Source of the DNA: Emydura subglobosa
Taxonomy: Eukaryota; Chordata; Testudines; Chelidae
DNA: 64,000 nucleotides
Direction: 5' to 3'
NCBI GenBank assembly: GCA_007922225.1
Contig: ML679960.1
Coordinates: 3,300,032-3,364,031, forward strand
A program made the translations under genes and the position numbers. Positions 13,653 to 25,539 of this stretch are shown piece by piece. The first letter of the stretch is position 1; each line of letters starts with the position of its first letter. Under the pieces are notes generated by a model, which was not told where the DNA came from, searched no databases, and was given only the letters and a program-made list of their open reading frames with translations.

Positions 13653-14762
13653 TGTCAAAGAGCCAAGTATGTATGTGTGGATCGGCAGAATCACAGCTCT
13701 GAGGTAAATGACAACAGAGAGCATGTGCAAGACTGGTGGCTACTGAGCATGTGCAATAAGGGGATGGGTGACAAGTCAGCTAGCTGAGCAGCGAGCTGGT
13801 CAATAGAGCCCTGCAAATCCATGAATATCCACTTTATATCCACAGATACCCACATCTGCAGATGCAGATATCCGCAGATCATTTCTGTGGATATCCACGG
13901 ATCGGATGCAGATACAAATTTTGTATCCGCGCCGGGCTCTACTGGTCTGAACCGCTCACACCAATCACAACTGGTTTTAAAGGTCAGAGCTGGTAATCAG
14001 AATTCTGAGGTAATGGTTAAAAATGAGCATGTGCAAATGGGCTAATTGCTTAAGGGTATATAAGGAAGTCCCAATAGCAGAATATAAAAAGCCAGACACT
14101 TAGAACAGAGCAGTCCGTCTACAGAGAGAGAAAGAGAAGATCTAGACTGGAGAAAGAGAGAGAGATTTGATAGGAAGATGTCAGGGAACTGGAAGCCAGC
14201 AAAGAGAAAGCTGCTGTAAAGAAGTCAGGAAAGCTGCTGCAGAGAGAGAGAAGAAAACTGGAATGAAGCAGAGCTGACTGACCAGTAATTGAACAACAGC
14301 AGCAGTGATTTATAAAAAGGAAACATCAATGGACTTCTAGAATAACTTAATGTTATTTTAATTATAGTTTAGTGTAAGTAAAGCATAGGATAGTATATAG
14401 GATTAGTATGTGTGTGTGTTGATAAGAATGCATAAAATTCTGTTATTAATTGCAACAGATCTATGTAAACTGTAAAGTACTTTATGATCTGCTGTCAGCA
14501 ATATGTTGCAAACTGACCACTTGTAACAAACTGCTTAGTTTAGAATCATTTAAGATATATGCTATTGTATTTTGAGTGCTTGTTAACTTGCACCGTATTT
14601 CTATCTCAGGGATTGTGTGTCTTGTTTAGGATTTTTAGATCATATTATAGGAAGGATTATTAGTTCCATCAATAAAAAGATACTTTGTTTTGGAAAAAAA
14701 TACTGCCTGCCAATTATTTTTATTGGAAGATTATATCCGTGTCCTTTAGTGTTTCCTTAACA
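13653..14762 (+). mobile_element. Probable solo LTR with promoter and poly(A) signal (boundaries uncertain)
   Basis: A TATA-type box (gggtatataagg, about 14055) followed by a purine-rich transcribed-leader-like stretch, and an aataaaaag near 14671 about 90 bases before a ttaaca end, give the U3-R-U5 layout of an LTR. The left edge tgtcaaag is a guess, and flanks gccc/accc are a weak 4-bp duplication. It hosts the nested hAT element at 13804-13941. Confidence 0.45.
13804..13941. mobile_element. 138-bp non-autonomous hAT element
   Basis: Ends tagagccctgc and gccgggctcta are inverted repeats. The interior alternates atatccac/ggatatcc motifs that fold on themselves. Flanks ctggtcaa (13796-13803) and ctggtctg (13942-13949) are an 8-bp target duplication with two differences, as expected for hAT. 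It was inserted into the surrounding LTR. Confidence 0.8.
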
Positions 14763-15160
14763 ACCCTGGAAACTTTTATCTCAGAAAGAACAGACTAAGG
14801 GGGCAATAGGCAGGTTAACATCCCAAACGTCATGTCCAGAACCCAGCCTCAAGGCTGCCACCCTGGGCCACTGCCTACCACTCTCTTGTCAAAGTCTTGC
14901 TGTCCGTCTCCAAGTAGTAAGAAATGAGGTATTAGTTAAACCTTCAGCCACTCAGGGCTCAGCAAGCAGACTCCTCCTCTCCAGAGGAAGGTTCCTGCAT
15001 CACCCTCCCTCAGGAGCTGTCAGGGTGGGTCCCTCTCCCTGCCTTGTCAGGCCCCTTCTGAGTTGTCTGGCTCCCACTGATGCTCCAGCTGGCGCAAAGT
15101 TGCTCCTTAACCCCTTCAGTTCCAGTGTGGTATTTATACACCCCATCACATTAGCACTTA
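14763..15160 (-). repeat. LTR-like fragment, minus orientation
   Basis: Read on the minus strand it begins with a tgatggggtgtataaata box and continues into GC-rich leader-like sequence, a layout also seen at 32656-33580. I infer a fragment of an LTR retroelement. Ends and family are not established. Confidence 0.35.
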
Positions 15161-17384
15161 CTAGCTCTTCTTTAACCATAATTTCAAGTGGCCCTGATTC
15201 TACCTTTTTTGAACAGAAAGTGTATTAAAATCAAATGGCTGTCTGTCTTTCTGCATGAAAAAGATCCAGGTTGATAGTCAAAATTGTCCTTTGATTTGCA
15301 TGGATCTAAGTGTGCAGATCCTGCAGTGGAAAGGGTTTTCAGGACCATATTTCTGCCAGACATAGATTGCATTTAACTCATAACTCTGACCATATTTGGC
15401 TTCCTCCTTACACGCTTCAGGCCAAGTTTTTAAAAAGTTCTGCATAATAGGCAAGATACCCAAAGGATGAAATTCACACATGATGCAGAGAGCCAGCACA
15501 AGGCTTTCAGCACCATTTAATCCCGGTAAAGGAGCTGCATTGGGGGTCTGTAGAAGGAGTTATGCAGCGGTGTCTGCACATCCTCACCCTACCACAGACA
15601 GGGTGTCCAGGATGGGCCAGAGGAGGAGCCGTGAATCTGCATTATTGCCAAGTCATACAACAAGGTCTGACAGCCACTGTTCCATACACAGCAGCCCAAT
15701 ATCCTGGCCTCCATCAGGGCAGGGGTGGATTTCTCCTCACCAGTCCATGCAATCCCTACACTTCACCCATATGGCATTAGTTACTCAGGCCTTCTGGCTG
15801 TGGAATGAATTTCAACTGCTGTGCATGAAGTAAACCCATATGTGTGTGTAACTACAGGGGCAGATGGGTACGTATGCACTTAGCAATAGGACGGTATAGA
15901 TTTTGTGTGGCTCACCCATTGCACAGGGCTTTAAAAACTTGGCACTTTGTATCTCATTTTGGCTGTCTATTCCAGATTCATTTCTTTACCAGATATAGCA
16001 CAGACCAGTGTAATATTGGATTAGCATTATGGATTCCATCTAGCTAAAAATAGCATAGACTTGTGTTCCATGCCATCCCTTGAAGTGCATACCTGGTGGT
16101 GTTGTGATGGCCATAACTATCTGTGGAATGGCAAACAATAGTCTATTTACACAATGAAGAGTTGCAAAGTTGCTTGGACTGGAGAAAAAGAGCTAGCATG
16201 CCAAACCATCTGGCTCTTCTACAACTTACCATTTTCAGGCGCTGCCCCTCTTAGATTAGGGCATACAACTAATTCCCTTGCAGAGGCAAAAGTAGGTAAA
16301 GGGTTAAGAATAACTACTATCCTCATTCAGAATTAAATGCAAAGCTCGTATCTTTGGCATAGCTTTACATGCACACACTTGCATACAAAAAACCCAAATA
16401 ATAATCCAAAAAAAAACTCTAATAATGAAGCTGTTTCTTCTATTCTCTGCAAAGAAAGAGATAAATTATTTCTATTTTTTAATCTTCAGGAGATGCTCAG
16501 ATACTATAGTGATGACTGCCTTATTGGTAGATCATTAGGTAGATAGTAGAAGGATGACGAAAATGGTCAAAGACTAACCTAGTAGGGAGAAAGGAAATCA
16601 TTTGTCCTGATGGGCGCTCTCTCAGTGAGCATTTTCAAGAAAGCAAGCACCCCCCCGACCCCCAGATTCTGTGGGAGATCCCCTTTAATGCTCTCTAGTT
16701 ATATGGGGTGAGAACGGAACACCTTTGGGCCATAACACTTCTGTCGTCAGCCTCCTTGCCTAACAGATCAGTCAGAGAGAGACTGCTTCAGGCCCTTTAA
16801 ATTTCTTCTCTAGTTACTCCACAGAACAGTCACTGAGGAATCCTATTTATACTCTCTCATACACAAAGATACATAATAAAATGTGGGAGAGGGAACCAAA
16901 CGGGGGGAAACAAAAAAAAAAAAGATAGCAGCATCCACTAATTCAGAGGTTGGACAGATAGATAAAATACTCAGCATGCATCCCATGTGGCAGTACTGTA
17001 CCTATTCCAAAGCAGAATAGTATCAGTTCTAACCTGCCTCTAACAGGGACTCTCACAACAAAATTTTTGGTGCCCTTAGAGCATGGCCACCGACTCTTGA
17101 TGGTGGCCTCTCTGACAATTTTTCCTAAAATACTTAATTAAGTTTAGGAAAAACTAATAAATATGCACATATACAGATCCAAATCATTGTAATTTACTTA
17201 TGTAGGGTTGGTTTTGGTTGGGTTTTGTTTTTGTTTTTGCAGACTCAATAATAAAAGTAATGTAGAGTTGTCTCTATTCTTTACTGGACCTAAATAGAAC
17301 TGAAACACAAATAAGCTGTATTGCATGCTCTTGTCTTTTTTTGTTGTTGCTTCAGTTGCTTTTTTGTTTGTTTTTAAGACTTAG
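15161..17384. other. Unassigned intergenic sequence
   Basis: ORFs up to 117 codons (15480-15833) show no domain. A LINE-like 3' tail string (gctcagatactatagtgatga) lies near 16494-16514. Nothing else recognised. Confidence 0.45.
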
Positions 17385-17530
17385 TAGCTAGTAAGTCTGC
17401 TTCTGTGAAAAGTGATATTTTTACATTTGTTAATATCACTTTTCACAGCAGCAGACTTGCTAGCTAGCTGGGAGGCAGTGAAAAGTGATATTAACAAACA
17501 TACATATATTACTTTTCACAGCAGACTTAC
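17385..17530. repeat. Compound inverted repeat (nested hairpins)
   Basis: Arm 17385-17418 and arm 17433-17466 are reverse complements at 32 of 34 positions, around a 14-base loop. A second, shorter set follows: 17476-17498 repeats the sense of the first arm and 17508-17530 the antisense. So the module gtgaaaagtgatat / atatcacttttcac occurs twice as hairpins. It fits a hairpin-type MITE or a duplicated foldback element. Confidence 0.8.
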
Positions 17531-17534
17531 TCAA

Positions 17535-18350
17535 CCATGTCAAGCCGGGTCACACATTAAGCCCTGGATGGAGAGGTGGGTAGGGAAGCAGCAGGGGCCG
17601 GGGATATAGGGGAGTGGGTGAGGGGCTGGAAAAGGCAGCATGGGCAAGATGCGAAGGGAGGATGGTGAGTCTGGGGCCGGAGCCCTGAAGCCAGGCAATC
17701 AGGGAACAGAGCTGTGTGGTCGCATGGTGGAAGCCTGAGGTCAGAGGATGCAGCAGGGTAAGGAGCAAGGAGGGAGGATCCAGGAGTTGGCACCCACCCC
17801 ACACAGCTGGGGTCCAGGGCCAAAGCCCGAAGCCCAATGGCCAGATCTTGGGGCCCAGTGCCCGCCACCACATGGCCAGGGCATGGAGCATGTGGCCAGA
17901 AGCTGGGGCCAGAGGATACAATGGGAGCCACAGGTGATAGGGGGATGGTGAGGCTGGGACTGGCAACCATGACCCCATGGCCAAAGCCTGAAACCCTAAA
18001 GCCAGGGGACAGAGCCCACTACCGTGGGACACAGCCCACCCCACCACTGTGTGGCCAGAGCCCAGGACCAAATGAGGCAGTGGTGGCCAGGGCCAATGGG
18101 AGCGGTGGAGAGCCCAGAGCTGGGGCTGAAGACCAAAGCCCCATGGCTGGGGGACAGAGCCTGTCGCCGCACGGCTGGAACCTGCCACCTGTCACCGCAG
18201 GGCTGAAGCCAGAAGCCTGAGCCCCACCACCCCCTGTCAGGGCCCAACAACCCCTGCTGGCAGCCCTGGGGAAGGGGGCCGCTGCTTTGCCCCACCTCCC
18301 CCCAGTCACCACCCAGGAGACTGTGGCCACATGAAAATGCAGCCCGCATT
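17535..18350. repeat. GC-rich turtle repeat block
   Basis: Abrupt rise in GC with degenerate short motifs (gggccagagcc, cccatggcc, gaagcctga). The edges (cgggtcacacattaag at the left; cagcccgcatttaagaaa at the right) look like ends of a DNA-transposon-type repeat. Several overlapping ORFs, up to 212 codons on the minus strand (17550-18188), are made of Pro/Leu/Ser/Trp by composition, have no domain and occur on both strands, so they are not annotated as genes. Confidence 0.6.
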
Positions 18351-18464
18351 TAAGAAACATTCTAACTCAAATGATACTGGTGTTTCAACTTCAGTGACCT
18401 TGTCCTGCTTATGATAAGCCATTCCATGGATTTATTATTTTAGAAATAAAAACAGTACTTCCTG

Positions 18465-18499
18465 TTGTTGGAGAGGAACAATTTGTTCCTCTCCAACAA
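18465..18499. repeat. Perfect 35-bp palindrome (17-bp arms, 1-base centre)
   Basis: Left arm ttgttggagaggaacaa, centre T at 18482, right arm ttgttcctctccaacaa. Every arm position pairs. No flanking repeat family was recognised. Confidence 0.9.
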
Positions 18500-19858
18500 A
18501 TTGCTGGATTTATTTATTTCTTTTCATGCTCCTTTGTCTGGCTATCTGTGCTGCTTTGATAACAATAACTCAAGATGACATTACTCATACTATATAAGAT
18601 TTTATAGAGTTCAATAAATCCCCCTCTGCTGATTTTTCCCCTGTGTCATGTAAATTCAAGTGTTTTTAATCATGATGATAGGCATAGAGTTAGGGTTAAC
18701 TTCTTTACCTTCCAACAAACCTTGCCAATGTTGCAACCAGATTAGAAATTTGTATTTTAAAAGGACATCTTAATCAGATAACTATTGAATAAAATCAAAC
18801 AAATTTATATTTCACTACTTTATGCATGTAAAAACAACTACCCTATATTTGGAAGGATCCTTGGTTTTCCATATTGCCTGAGCCATTCTAGGAAAAGCCT
18901 TTATTCTTGCCATTAATTTTTGTCCAATTGTATCTGTATTAATTCCTGGATCAATATCTATCTGTATCCATTCTTTGCCTCCGGAATTTTTGCAACCCTA
19001 CATGATCTGTCAGATGTTGCCATTTTTCATCCTTGGATGTAACCATCTTTAAAAAAAGTTGAGAAAGTCAAACATTACTGTACTGCATGTACTTGTGTAA
19101 ATTATCTTTCAGTATCAGTTCCATTATTATCTGGCAAAAGCTATGAATGAACAGCAATGACTTCTCTTTAAAATGACAGTAGCTTAACAAATTATGGAAC
19201 AAAATTTATGTCACAGAGAGGCCAGTTCACCCAAAATGGCTTACGTGTCTCAATGTGACTGGAGTTACATGCTTTTTCATTTAGAAGTCAGATTGTTCTC
19301 TGAGTGACCTTTCAGAAAGGACATACAGTCTTTAGCTCAGACACATGCAAAATGTCAATGGCTGTTGTGACGCAATAAGGGATGTTGAACATTTTAGCGC
19401 TTATTCTGAATGTTCTTGCATTTGATGGCCTATGCAAAAATACCCCAATGTTCTGTGGCTTAATGTTCTTAGTCTGTTTTTAACTCTGTAGCTTTTTTTA
19501 AAAAAAATAGAACAGCAATCCTCATAAAAGTTTTTAAAAGGCCACATGCAACTATAACGCGCTAGCATGTAAACGCACACATAGTTACCCAAAAATGTTT
19601 TTGAAAGCCATTGAGGCTGTACTAATAAACCAAACTTACAATAGGAGGAAATCCTCAGGGTCTTTTATCAACAGAAAACTTTAATATTCAAACAATTTGC
19701 TTCACATAAATCAAAGAAAGAACCCATCAGGCTAAATAAAATTCTTACAAAGGCCTGTTTTAGAAATATATTCCAGAAATCAAAAAGATTTATCAAACTA
19801 AACAAAAATTGCCATTATGCTTTTACACAACCCACTGGGAAGAGTATTTTCTTCAATC
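18500..19858. other. Unassigned AT-rich intergenic sequence
   Basis: No gene or mobile element recognised. ORFs are below 66 codons and lack motifs. Confidence 0.45.
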
Positions 19859-20050
19859 CTTGTCTACACACAAACTTACACCAGTTTAACTAGTGTGTTT
19901 AAAACTGATTTAGTTAAACCACTTCAGAACTCTGTGTGGACACTCTTATTTCAGTTCAAGAGAGGTTTATATAAATTTAACTTAAGACTTTTAGTTATCA
20001 ACTTAATCTGAACTGAAATTAGACACTCAAACTGAAGTGAGTGGCTACCC
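19859..20050. mobile_element. Degraded hAT-type non-autonomous element
   Basis: Starts with ttgtctacac and contains a gtttaac...ctgatttagttaaacca core and a tgtgtggacactcttatttc string, which read like one of the common turtle hAT repeats. The right end is unclear where it meets the Harbinger element. A fragment with the same core lies at 58975-59070. Confidence 0.5.
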
Positions 20051-20054
20051 TGGG

Positions 20055-21614
20055 TAGAGCATGTTTACACTACAAACTTTTGCAGATGCAAATTATGCCT
20101 CCATAAATCTGCCACAGTTAGTACATCGCTTGTGCATGTGCATACTTGGCTTTTTGCATCAGCACTTCCCATATGCATGAGCAATGCTTGTTTTGATGAC
20201 CAGTGTGACACACCATGAATAGGTATCCCGGTGTGCAACTCGCCACCATCCAGTGTACTGTCTTTTCGAAAGGTTTGGCAGTGCATGATGTGGCAAAAAC
20301 ATGTCAAGCCAGCTGTATCCCATAATTGCTGGACTTATTTTTAAAATGCCCAAAACCCATGCAGGACTTGTCACTATTCACCATCTCTGACAGAAGCCTG
20401 GAGCCTGCATAGGTCTGAATATTGCAAGCACAGGATGCATGATCATCTGGGATTTGCAGAGCTGCAAGAGCCATAGGGAACATGATGATTTCCTAGAGGG
20501 CAGATGGCTGTGAGACATAGTGAGGACCAGTTCAAGGTTGTTGGTGGTATTAATGGACAAGCTGCAAATGGTGGAGTTCTGCTTCTGAATCCGAGAAATG
20601 AACACTGACGGTTGGATCGCATCATAATGAAGGCTTCAGATGATGACCAGTGGCTGCAGAATTTTTGGATGCACAAGGCCACATTCCTGGATCTGTATGC
20701 TGAGTTCACTTCAGCCCTTCAGTTCAGGGACACCAAAATGAGAACTGCACTGACAGTGGAGAAGAGTGACAACTGCACTGTGGGAACTTGCAATACCGGA
20801 TTGCTACTGGTCAGTGGGAAATCATTTTGGAGTTGGAAAAGCCACTGTACGTGCTGTTGCATTGCAAGTGTGCAAGGCCATTGATCTTCTACTTCACAAG
20901 ACAGTGACTTTCAGCAGTGTCCAGAAGAGATTTTTCAAATGGATCAGTGGGGTTGCAGCAGTGGGGTTGCTGAGCTGCGGTGGAACGATAGATGGCACGC
21001 AATCCCTATTTTGTCACCAGATCATCTTGCCGCAGAGTATGTCAACAGAAAGGGCTATTTGTCAATGGTTATGCATTTCATGGTGACATTTAATCAACGT
21101 CAGTGTTGGCTGGTCAGGGAAGGAGCGTGATTCTTGCATCTTAAAGAACACAGGACTACAAGCTGCAATCAGGGACTTTCTTTCTTGACTGGCAGATTAC
21201 CATTGGGGATGTTGAAATGCCAGTAGCGATCCAGAAGGACAAAGCCTACTGCTTACTCACCTGGCTCATGAAGCTGTACACCAGCCACCTTGACAGCATC
21301 AAGGGAACATTCAACTACTGGCTCAGCATGTACAGAATTACTATCGATTGTACTTTCAGTAGTTTGAAGGTGTGTTGATGTTGTTTACTCACAAGATTGG
21401 CTCTCAGTGAGAAAAATATTCCAATGGGTATAGCTGCTTGTTGTGTCCTACATAAGATCTGTTAAGCAAAGGGGGAAAAGCTGCTGCAGAGGTGGAGGTG
21501 GAATGAGTTTGAGCAGCCAAACCTCAAGAGCTATAAGAAGAGGTCAATAGCTCAGAGATACTTTGAAAGAGCCCTTTATCAGTGAACTACAGTGATGTAT
21601 TGTGGTATACTATG
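20055..21614 (+). mobile_element. PIF/Harbinger transposon, left part with transposase pseudogene
   Basis: Translation in shifting frames gives a HARBI1-type DDE transposase. 20612-20765: WLQNFWMHKATFLDLYAEF. About 20766-20990: LAIPDCYWSVGNHFGVGKAT, then CGGTIDGT (first Asp). About 21015-21060: DHLAAEYVNRKGYLSMVM. About 21100-21170: the GWSGK..D region with the second Asp. About 21335-21370: YRITIDCTFSSLKV. In active relatives the last motif has Glu (VExxFG.LK); here it is Asp. At least two frameshifts and stops are visible. Known role of the family: cut-and-paste transposition with a MYB/SANT partner protein, here encoded on the opposite strand beyond the inserted LTR. Not functional. Confidence 0.88.
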
Positions 21615-22783
21615 TGTGATACGACCGTGCCCAGGGTTGCCAACTGATAATGCCAAGGTCAGGGCAGCCTGCAAAAGGAGAGCAGATTCTCCCATGCTGG
21701 TGGGTGACACTGAAGCCTGGCTTCCCAACCAGCCATGACCTGCTTCTGATTACCCTGCACTGGATATCAAGAAGCCAGTCCACAAATGCCCACAGCCCCC
21801 TTCACTGCATTTCAGTTCCAGGCTCCCAAATCAGCACCAAGTTCAGCAAAGAGACCAGTTACTTAAACTCTTTGCTCTTTGCTAAAAGGTTCCCTCTGAC
21901 CCCAAGGGGTCAGCCACAGCATCAGATCAATATAAGTTTGGATCTTACCTAAAATATCACGCTAACAACCAATCCTTTAGTGTCTAAACTAAAGGTTTAT
22001 TGTAAAAAGAAAGCAATAAACCATGAGAGAAATGTTAAAGGGTTAAAATAAATCACAGATATATAAATGATTAAAAGTCCATATACTTCAGGTTTCTGGA
22101 AGAAATGTGAATTTGCAGGCTTGTGTAGTTCTCTCTGGTTCACATCCAGTACCTGGATGGGTCTAAGTCCTTCGGTTCAGTTGCAAGATGAATTGATCCA
22201 GAGATAGGTGTATGTCTGCAGACTGGACAGGAACAAAGACAAAATGGTTTCTCTGGCTTGATCTTATAAATCCCCTCCTCCGGCCATGCGGCCTGTGGGC
22301 AGTCACAAGACCCAAAATGGAGTCCATAGTCACATGGGCCAATCCTGGTGACTCCTCCTGTGTGCCTGGGGTCCATAGTCACATGGGACAGTCCTGATGC
22401 TTCATCAGGTAGGCTGCCTGCAATGGAGTCCAGGGTCACGTAAGCAGGTTCTGGTGACTCAGTGGTGATGCTGGCTTCTCCCTCAGGGCCCCTTGCACCT
22501 GGGAATGCCTTAATTGGCCATTATGCAGGCCATTGTTCTGCAGCCTTCCTATCTGGGGTGTTGCCCAGGCAGCACAATTTGAAATACAGATATCTCAAAT
22601 ACATCTATAACTTCCATTTCAAATATCACACATGAACATAAGTATTATTATCTTACTTAGCACATTATAAGCTTCTTAACAGTACCTGACATGGCATATC
22701 CCACATGGATTATTATGATTCTGCCATACTGATGTCACCCAATATACTAAATGCCCCCCCCCCCCAAGCCAGCCCACATGACA
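21615..22783 (-). mobile_element. Solo LTR, copy A (inserted in Harbinger)
   Basis: On the minus strand it begins TGTCATG and ends ATCACA, with TG...CA ends and a perfect 5-bp duplication ctatg at 21610-21614 and 22784-22788. It matches the element at 29757-30833 along its length, in opposite orientation, including the G-run near its 5' end and the shared tgccatgtcaggtactgtt string. No internal retroelement genes, so it is a solo LTR left by recombination. The exact class (gypsy or ERV) is not settled. Confidence 0.82.
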
Positions 22784-22788
22784 CTATG

Positions 22789-23400
22789 CTCTATCTGGCC
22801 CTGTAGTTTGGGGCAGTTAGGAATTGCATAGTACTTACCGTACTGCATATCTAACACTGACAATGCACCTATTAATTTTGTGGTGCTTGCTGTACTTCTG
22901 ATTATTACACTGTATTTGTCACTGATTCTATGAGTTGTATCACACTGTACAATAACAAATAAGTGGGTGCTTTCACTACTGCCAGTCATTCTGCAGCATA
23001 TGTTAGGAACCATTAAAGATGAATTATTTTCCAAACAATAAGAGTTTTATTGAGAAATGAAAACACTTCAAAAAAAATTTTGTGCAAGTTAAAAGCAAAT
23101 ACATTTAATCCTTAATAAATTGGTGTCGAGAGATGCTATCTTGGAGTTCTCCATGGACTGCAAAGGGAAGTGAGCCCATGATTGTTGAACCTGTAGGTCC
23201 ACAAGTCTCCAGCATCTGTTTTTGCTGCCAGAGGAGCCCCATAATGTCCTGGTACATCTCCCTCTCCCTTTCCCATTGGAACTTCGGGGCCTCTCTCCTC
23301 TCCGCCCTTTCTTTATCTGCAATATTCATCCTGCAGCCCCTGTGTTCATGGTCTGATGCAGCACTGGCTTGAAGGATCTCACTGAGCATCTCTTTCTCTG
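22789..23400 (-). mobile_element. PIF/Harbinger transposon, right part with MYB/SANT-like accessory gene remnant
   Basis: On the minus strand, 23389 down to about 23090 encodes NIADKERAERREAPKFQWER and MYQDIMGLLWQQKQMLET, the charged coiled-coil end typical of the MYB/SANT-like protein that accompanies Harbinger transposases. A cattaaagatgaattatt...ttttattgag stretch (about 23010-23055) would be its 3' UTR. Only the C-terminal part is recognisable. The convergent layout with the transposase at 20612-21560 is the usual Harbinger organisation. The right terminus was not found. Confidence 0.65.
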
Positions 23401-23744
23401 AGACCTTGTACTAACAATCAGCCACAAGCACATTTTTATGGCTGTTTTTAATCCTTAAGAACAACTGTCTATAACTGAAACAATGACATTGTAATTACAG
23501 CAATGAAACAATGCAAATGAATCCCTGTCGTGAAATGACTGTCCCAAAGCTTTTCCATCGTATTTCAGAATATTCTATATTATTGTCCCATTGCTATGTG
23601 ATAGATGGTGGAGGAGCTTTAGAATAGGACAATTTCTTGTTTGCAGAGAATTTAGTGAGAGACCAAAGACATTTCTTACTTGGCAAGCAAAACGAGAGCC
23701 AACACTCAACCTGATGGCATTTCTCTGTTTGTCTGTCAGGGGGT

Positions 23745-23895
23745 CAGTACAGTCTCCTGTTTACAGAAGAGGAAACAGTCACAGAAAGAATAAGTGACTT
23801 AATGGGGTTATGCAGTGAGCTACTGGTAGACAAACACAATCCCAGTCTGACTCCTAGTTCCCTACTTCTCTGAACATGAGACCATTTGCCTCCCT
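23745..23895 (+). repeat. MIR-type SINE fragment
   Basis: Follows the MIR core pattern: tttacagaagaggaaaca, gtcacag, aagtgacttaa, then the gggttatgcagtgagct and gactcctagttccc parts. Old and diverged. Its 3' flank is shared with the copy near 28000. Confidence 0.65.
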
Positions 23896-25530
23896 GTGTG
23901 ACTGAAAGGCAGAGAAACAATACTCTTTGCTCTACAAGTTGTAACTGATTGGTGATTGAGTGCCTCTGCCTGTCAATCAAGTTGAAAGGAGGACCTATTA
24001 TATCACCGGGATTGTTAGCAACCCAAGAGGTTGAAGTGACCTTAGCACAAAAGAAAAACATAGAAATTAAAGCTTAATTTTCAGGAGATTAGTTTTCAAA
24101 AGGATACCATGAACCCAAAATCACTTCTGTCTCAGGTTACTAAGTCTGAAAGAGTATGAGAAACAATATTTTTCTCTACTGTTTCAGTCAATTTACTTCA
24201 TGCATTTGACAGCACTTTACTTATGATCGGTTTCCACTGTTTCCAGGGGTTTAAGTGAATGAGGTGCAAGAATGCACAGCTCCCCATCTCACCAGCTTGG
24301 ACAAGCAGCACTCCTCCACAGCTCTGTCTCCTCCCTTAACTGATGCAGTGAGAGATTCCCCATTCTGGTTCAACCTGTTTTAACCACTGAGTGTTTATCT
24401 TGTACAATCAATTGTCTCTCTTGGTTGTGTAGGTGACACACACAACAACAAGGGAAGGGGAAAATATTTTAAAACAACTAGGAAAATGTGACCGTAATCA
24501 CAAAAATTGGCAGGGGACTCAGAAGCAGATGTAGTTCCTGGACCTACATTTCAATCATTTATATGAAATTGATAGTGCATGTTTAAGCCCTTTTCTTCTG
24601 TTTCTTGACTGAACAGTCTTAATATCTCTTGTGACTCTGCTTTTTTATATATTTCCTTTATTTTGAACCTTGGAGTTTGTCTGTTGAATGGTATTTCTCT
24701 GTTTGCCTGTCTCAGTTCTTGTTCTTTTGCTCACATTCCACTTTGGTCTCCATTTTCTATCCTATTACTAGTGCACTTCCATTCACTTCATTCGAAAGAT
24801 CATGGTTTTATGTAATTTCAGTTCATACAAAAATTTGAAAAGATCTTAAAGTGAAACTTGTTCTACTGCAATAAGAAGTGGCATTAAGCATCTTGGAATT
24901 TGTATAGAGCTATGTAGTTTGCAGTGAAATATACATTCTGAAGTTCTGAGCTATTCCATTTCCTATCATATTATGCAGTGATCAAACCTACTAACATTAA
25001 AATTTTGTCTTCTTTAAAAATGTGTGCTTCTGTTTACTTACAAAGTTTTCATATATAATCAACAGGATCAACCCCAAAACTATTGGTGACTATTTCTTTA
25101 TTAGCCATCCAAGTTTTTCAGGAGAAAATTTCTTTCAGGTAGAAGTTCTGAGAACCTCTGCAGTAATTGCTGATCAGTTATTGGTGAATCATCAATCTTG
25201 GTTTATCTTCAAAACATTTTCTATGAATAGTGAACAACTTACATAAACTGCTACCATCACTTACTGACTACATTCTCTGCCCTCTGCTGGTGCCATTACA
25301 TAGAGTAGACTAGTTCAGATAATTACCATAATTACATAGAATAATGCACAAACAGCAAAATAATATGCTTCTCCCAACAGGCACTCTTGCAACCAAATTC
25401 TACTCTCATTTATACTTCTCTAAATCTGGAGCAACTCCATTAAAGCAGAATTTGATATACGATTACTAATATCTACTGCACATTACTTTTCTACTCTGCA
25501 GTCTGCGCTAGCTTCCAGATGAACACTATT
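23896..25530. other. Unassigned intergenic sequence
   Basis: No gene, RNA gene or clear repeat recognised. ORFs below 76 codons. Confidence 0.45.
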
Positions 25531-25539
25531 GTACTCATT

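Noticed and set aside
15480..15833. 117-codon plus-strand ORF
   Set aside because: No recognisable domain, no splice or promoter context, and a second frame over the same bases is equally open.
17550..18188. 212-codon minus-strand ORF, the second longest in the window
   Set aside because: It lies in a GC-rich repeat block where long ORFs occur in several frames on both strands. Residues are dominated by Pro, Leu, Ser and Trp from composition, with no domain and no splice context.
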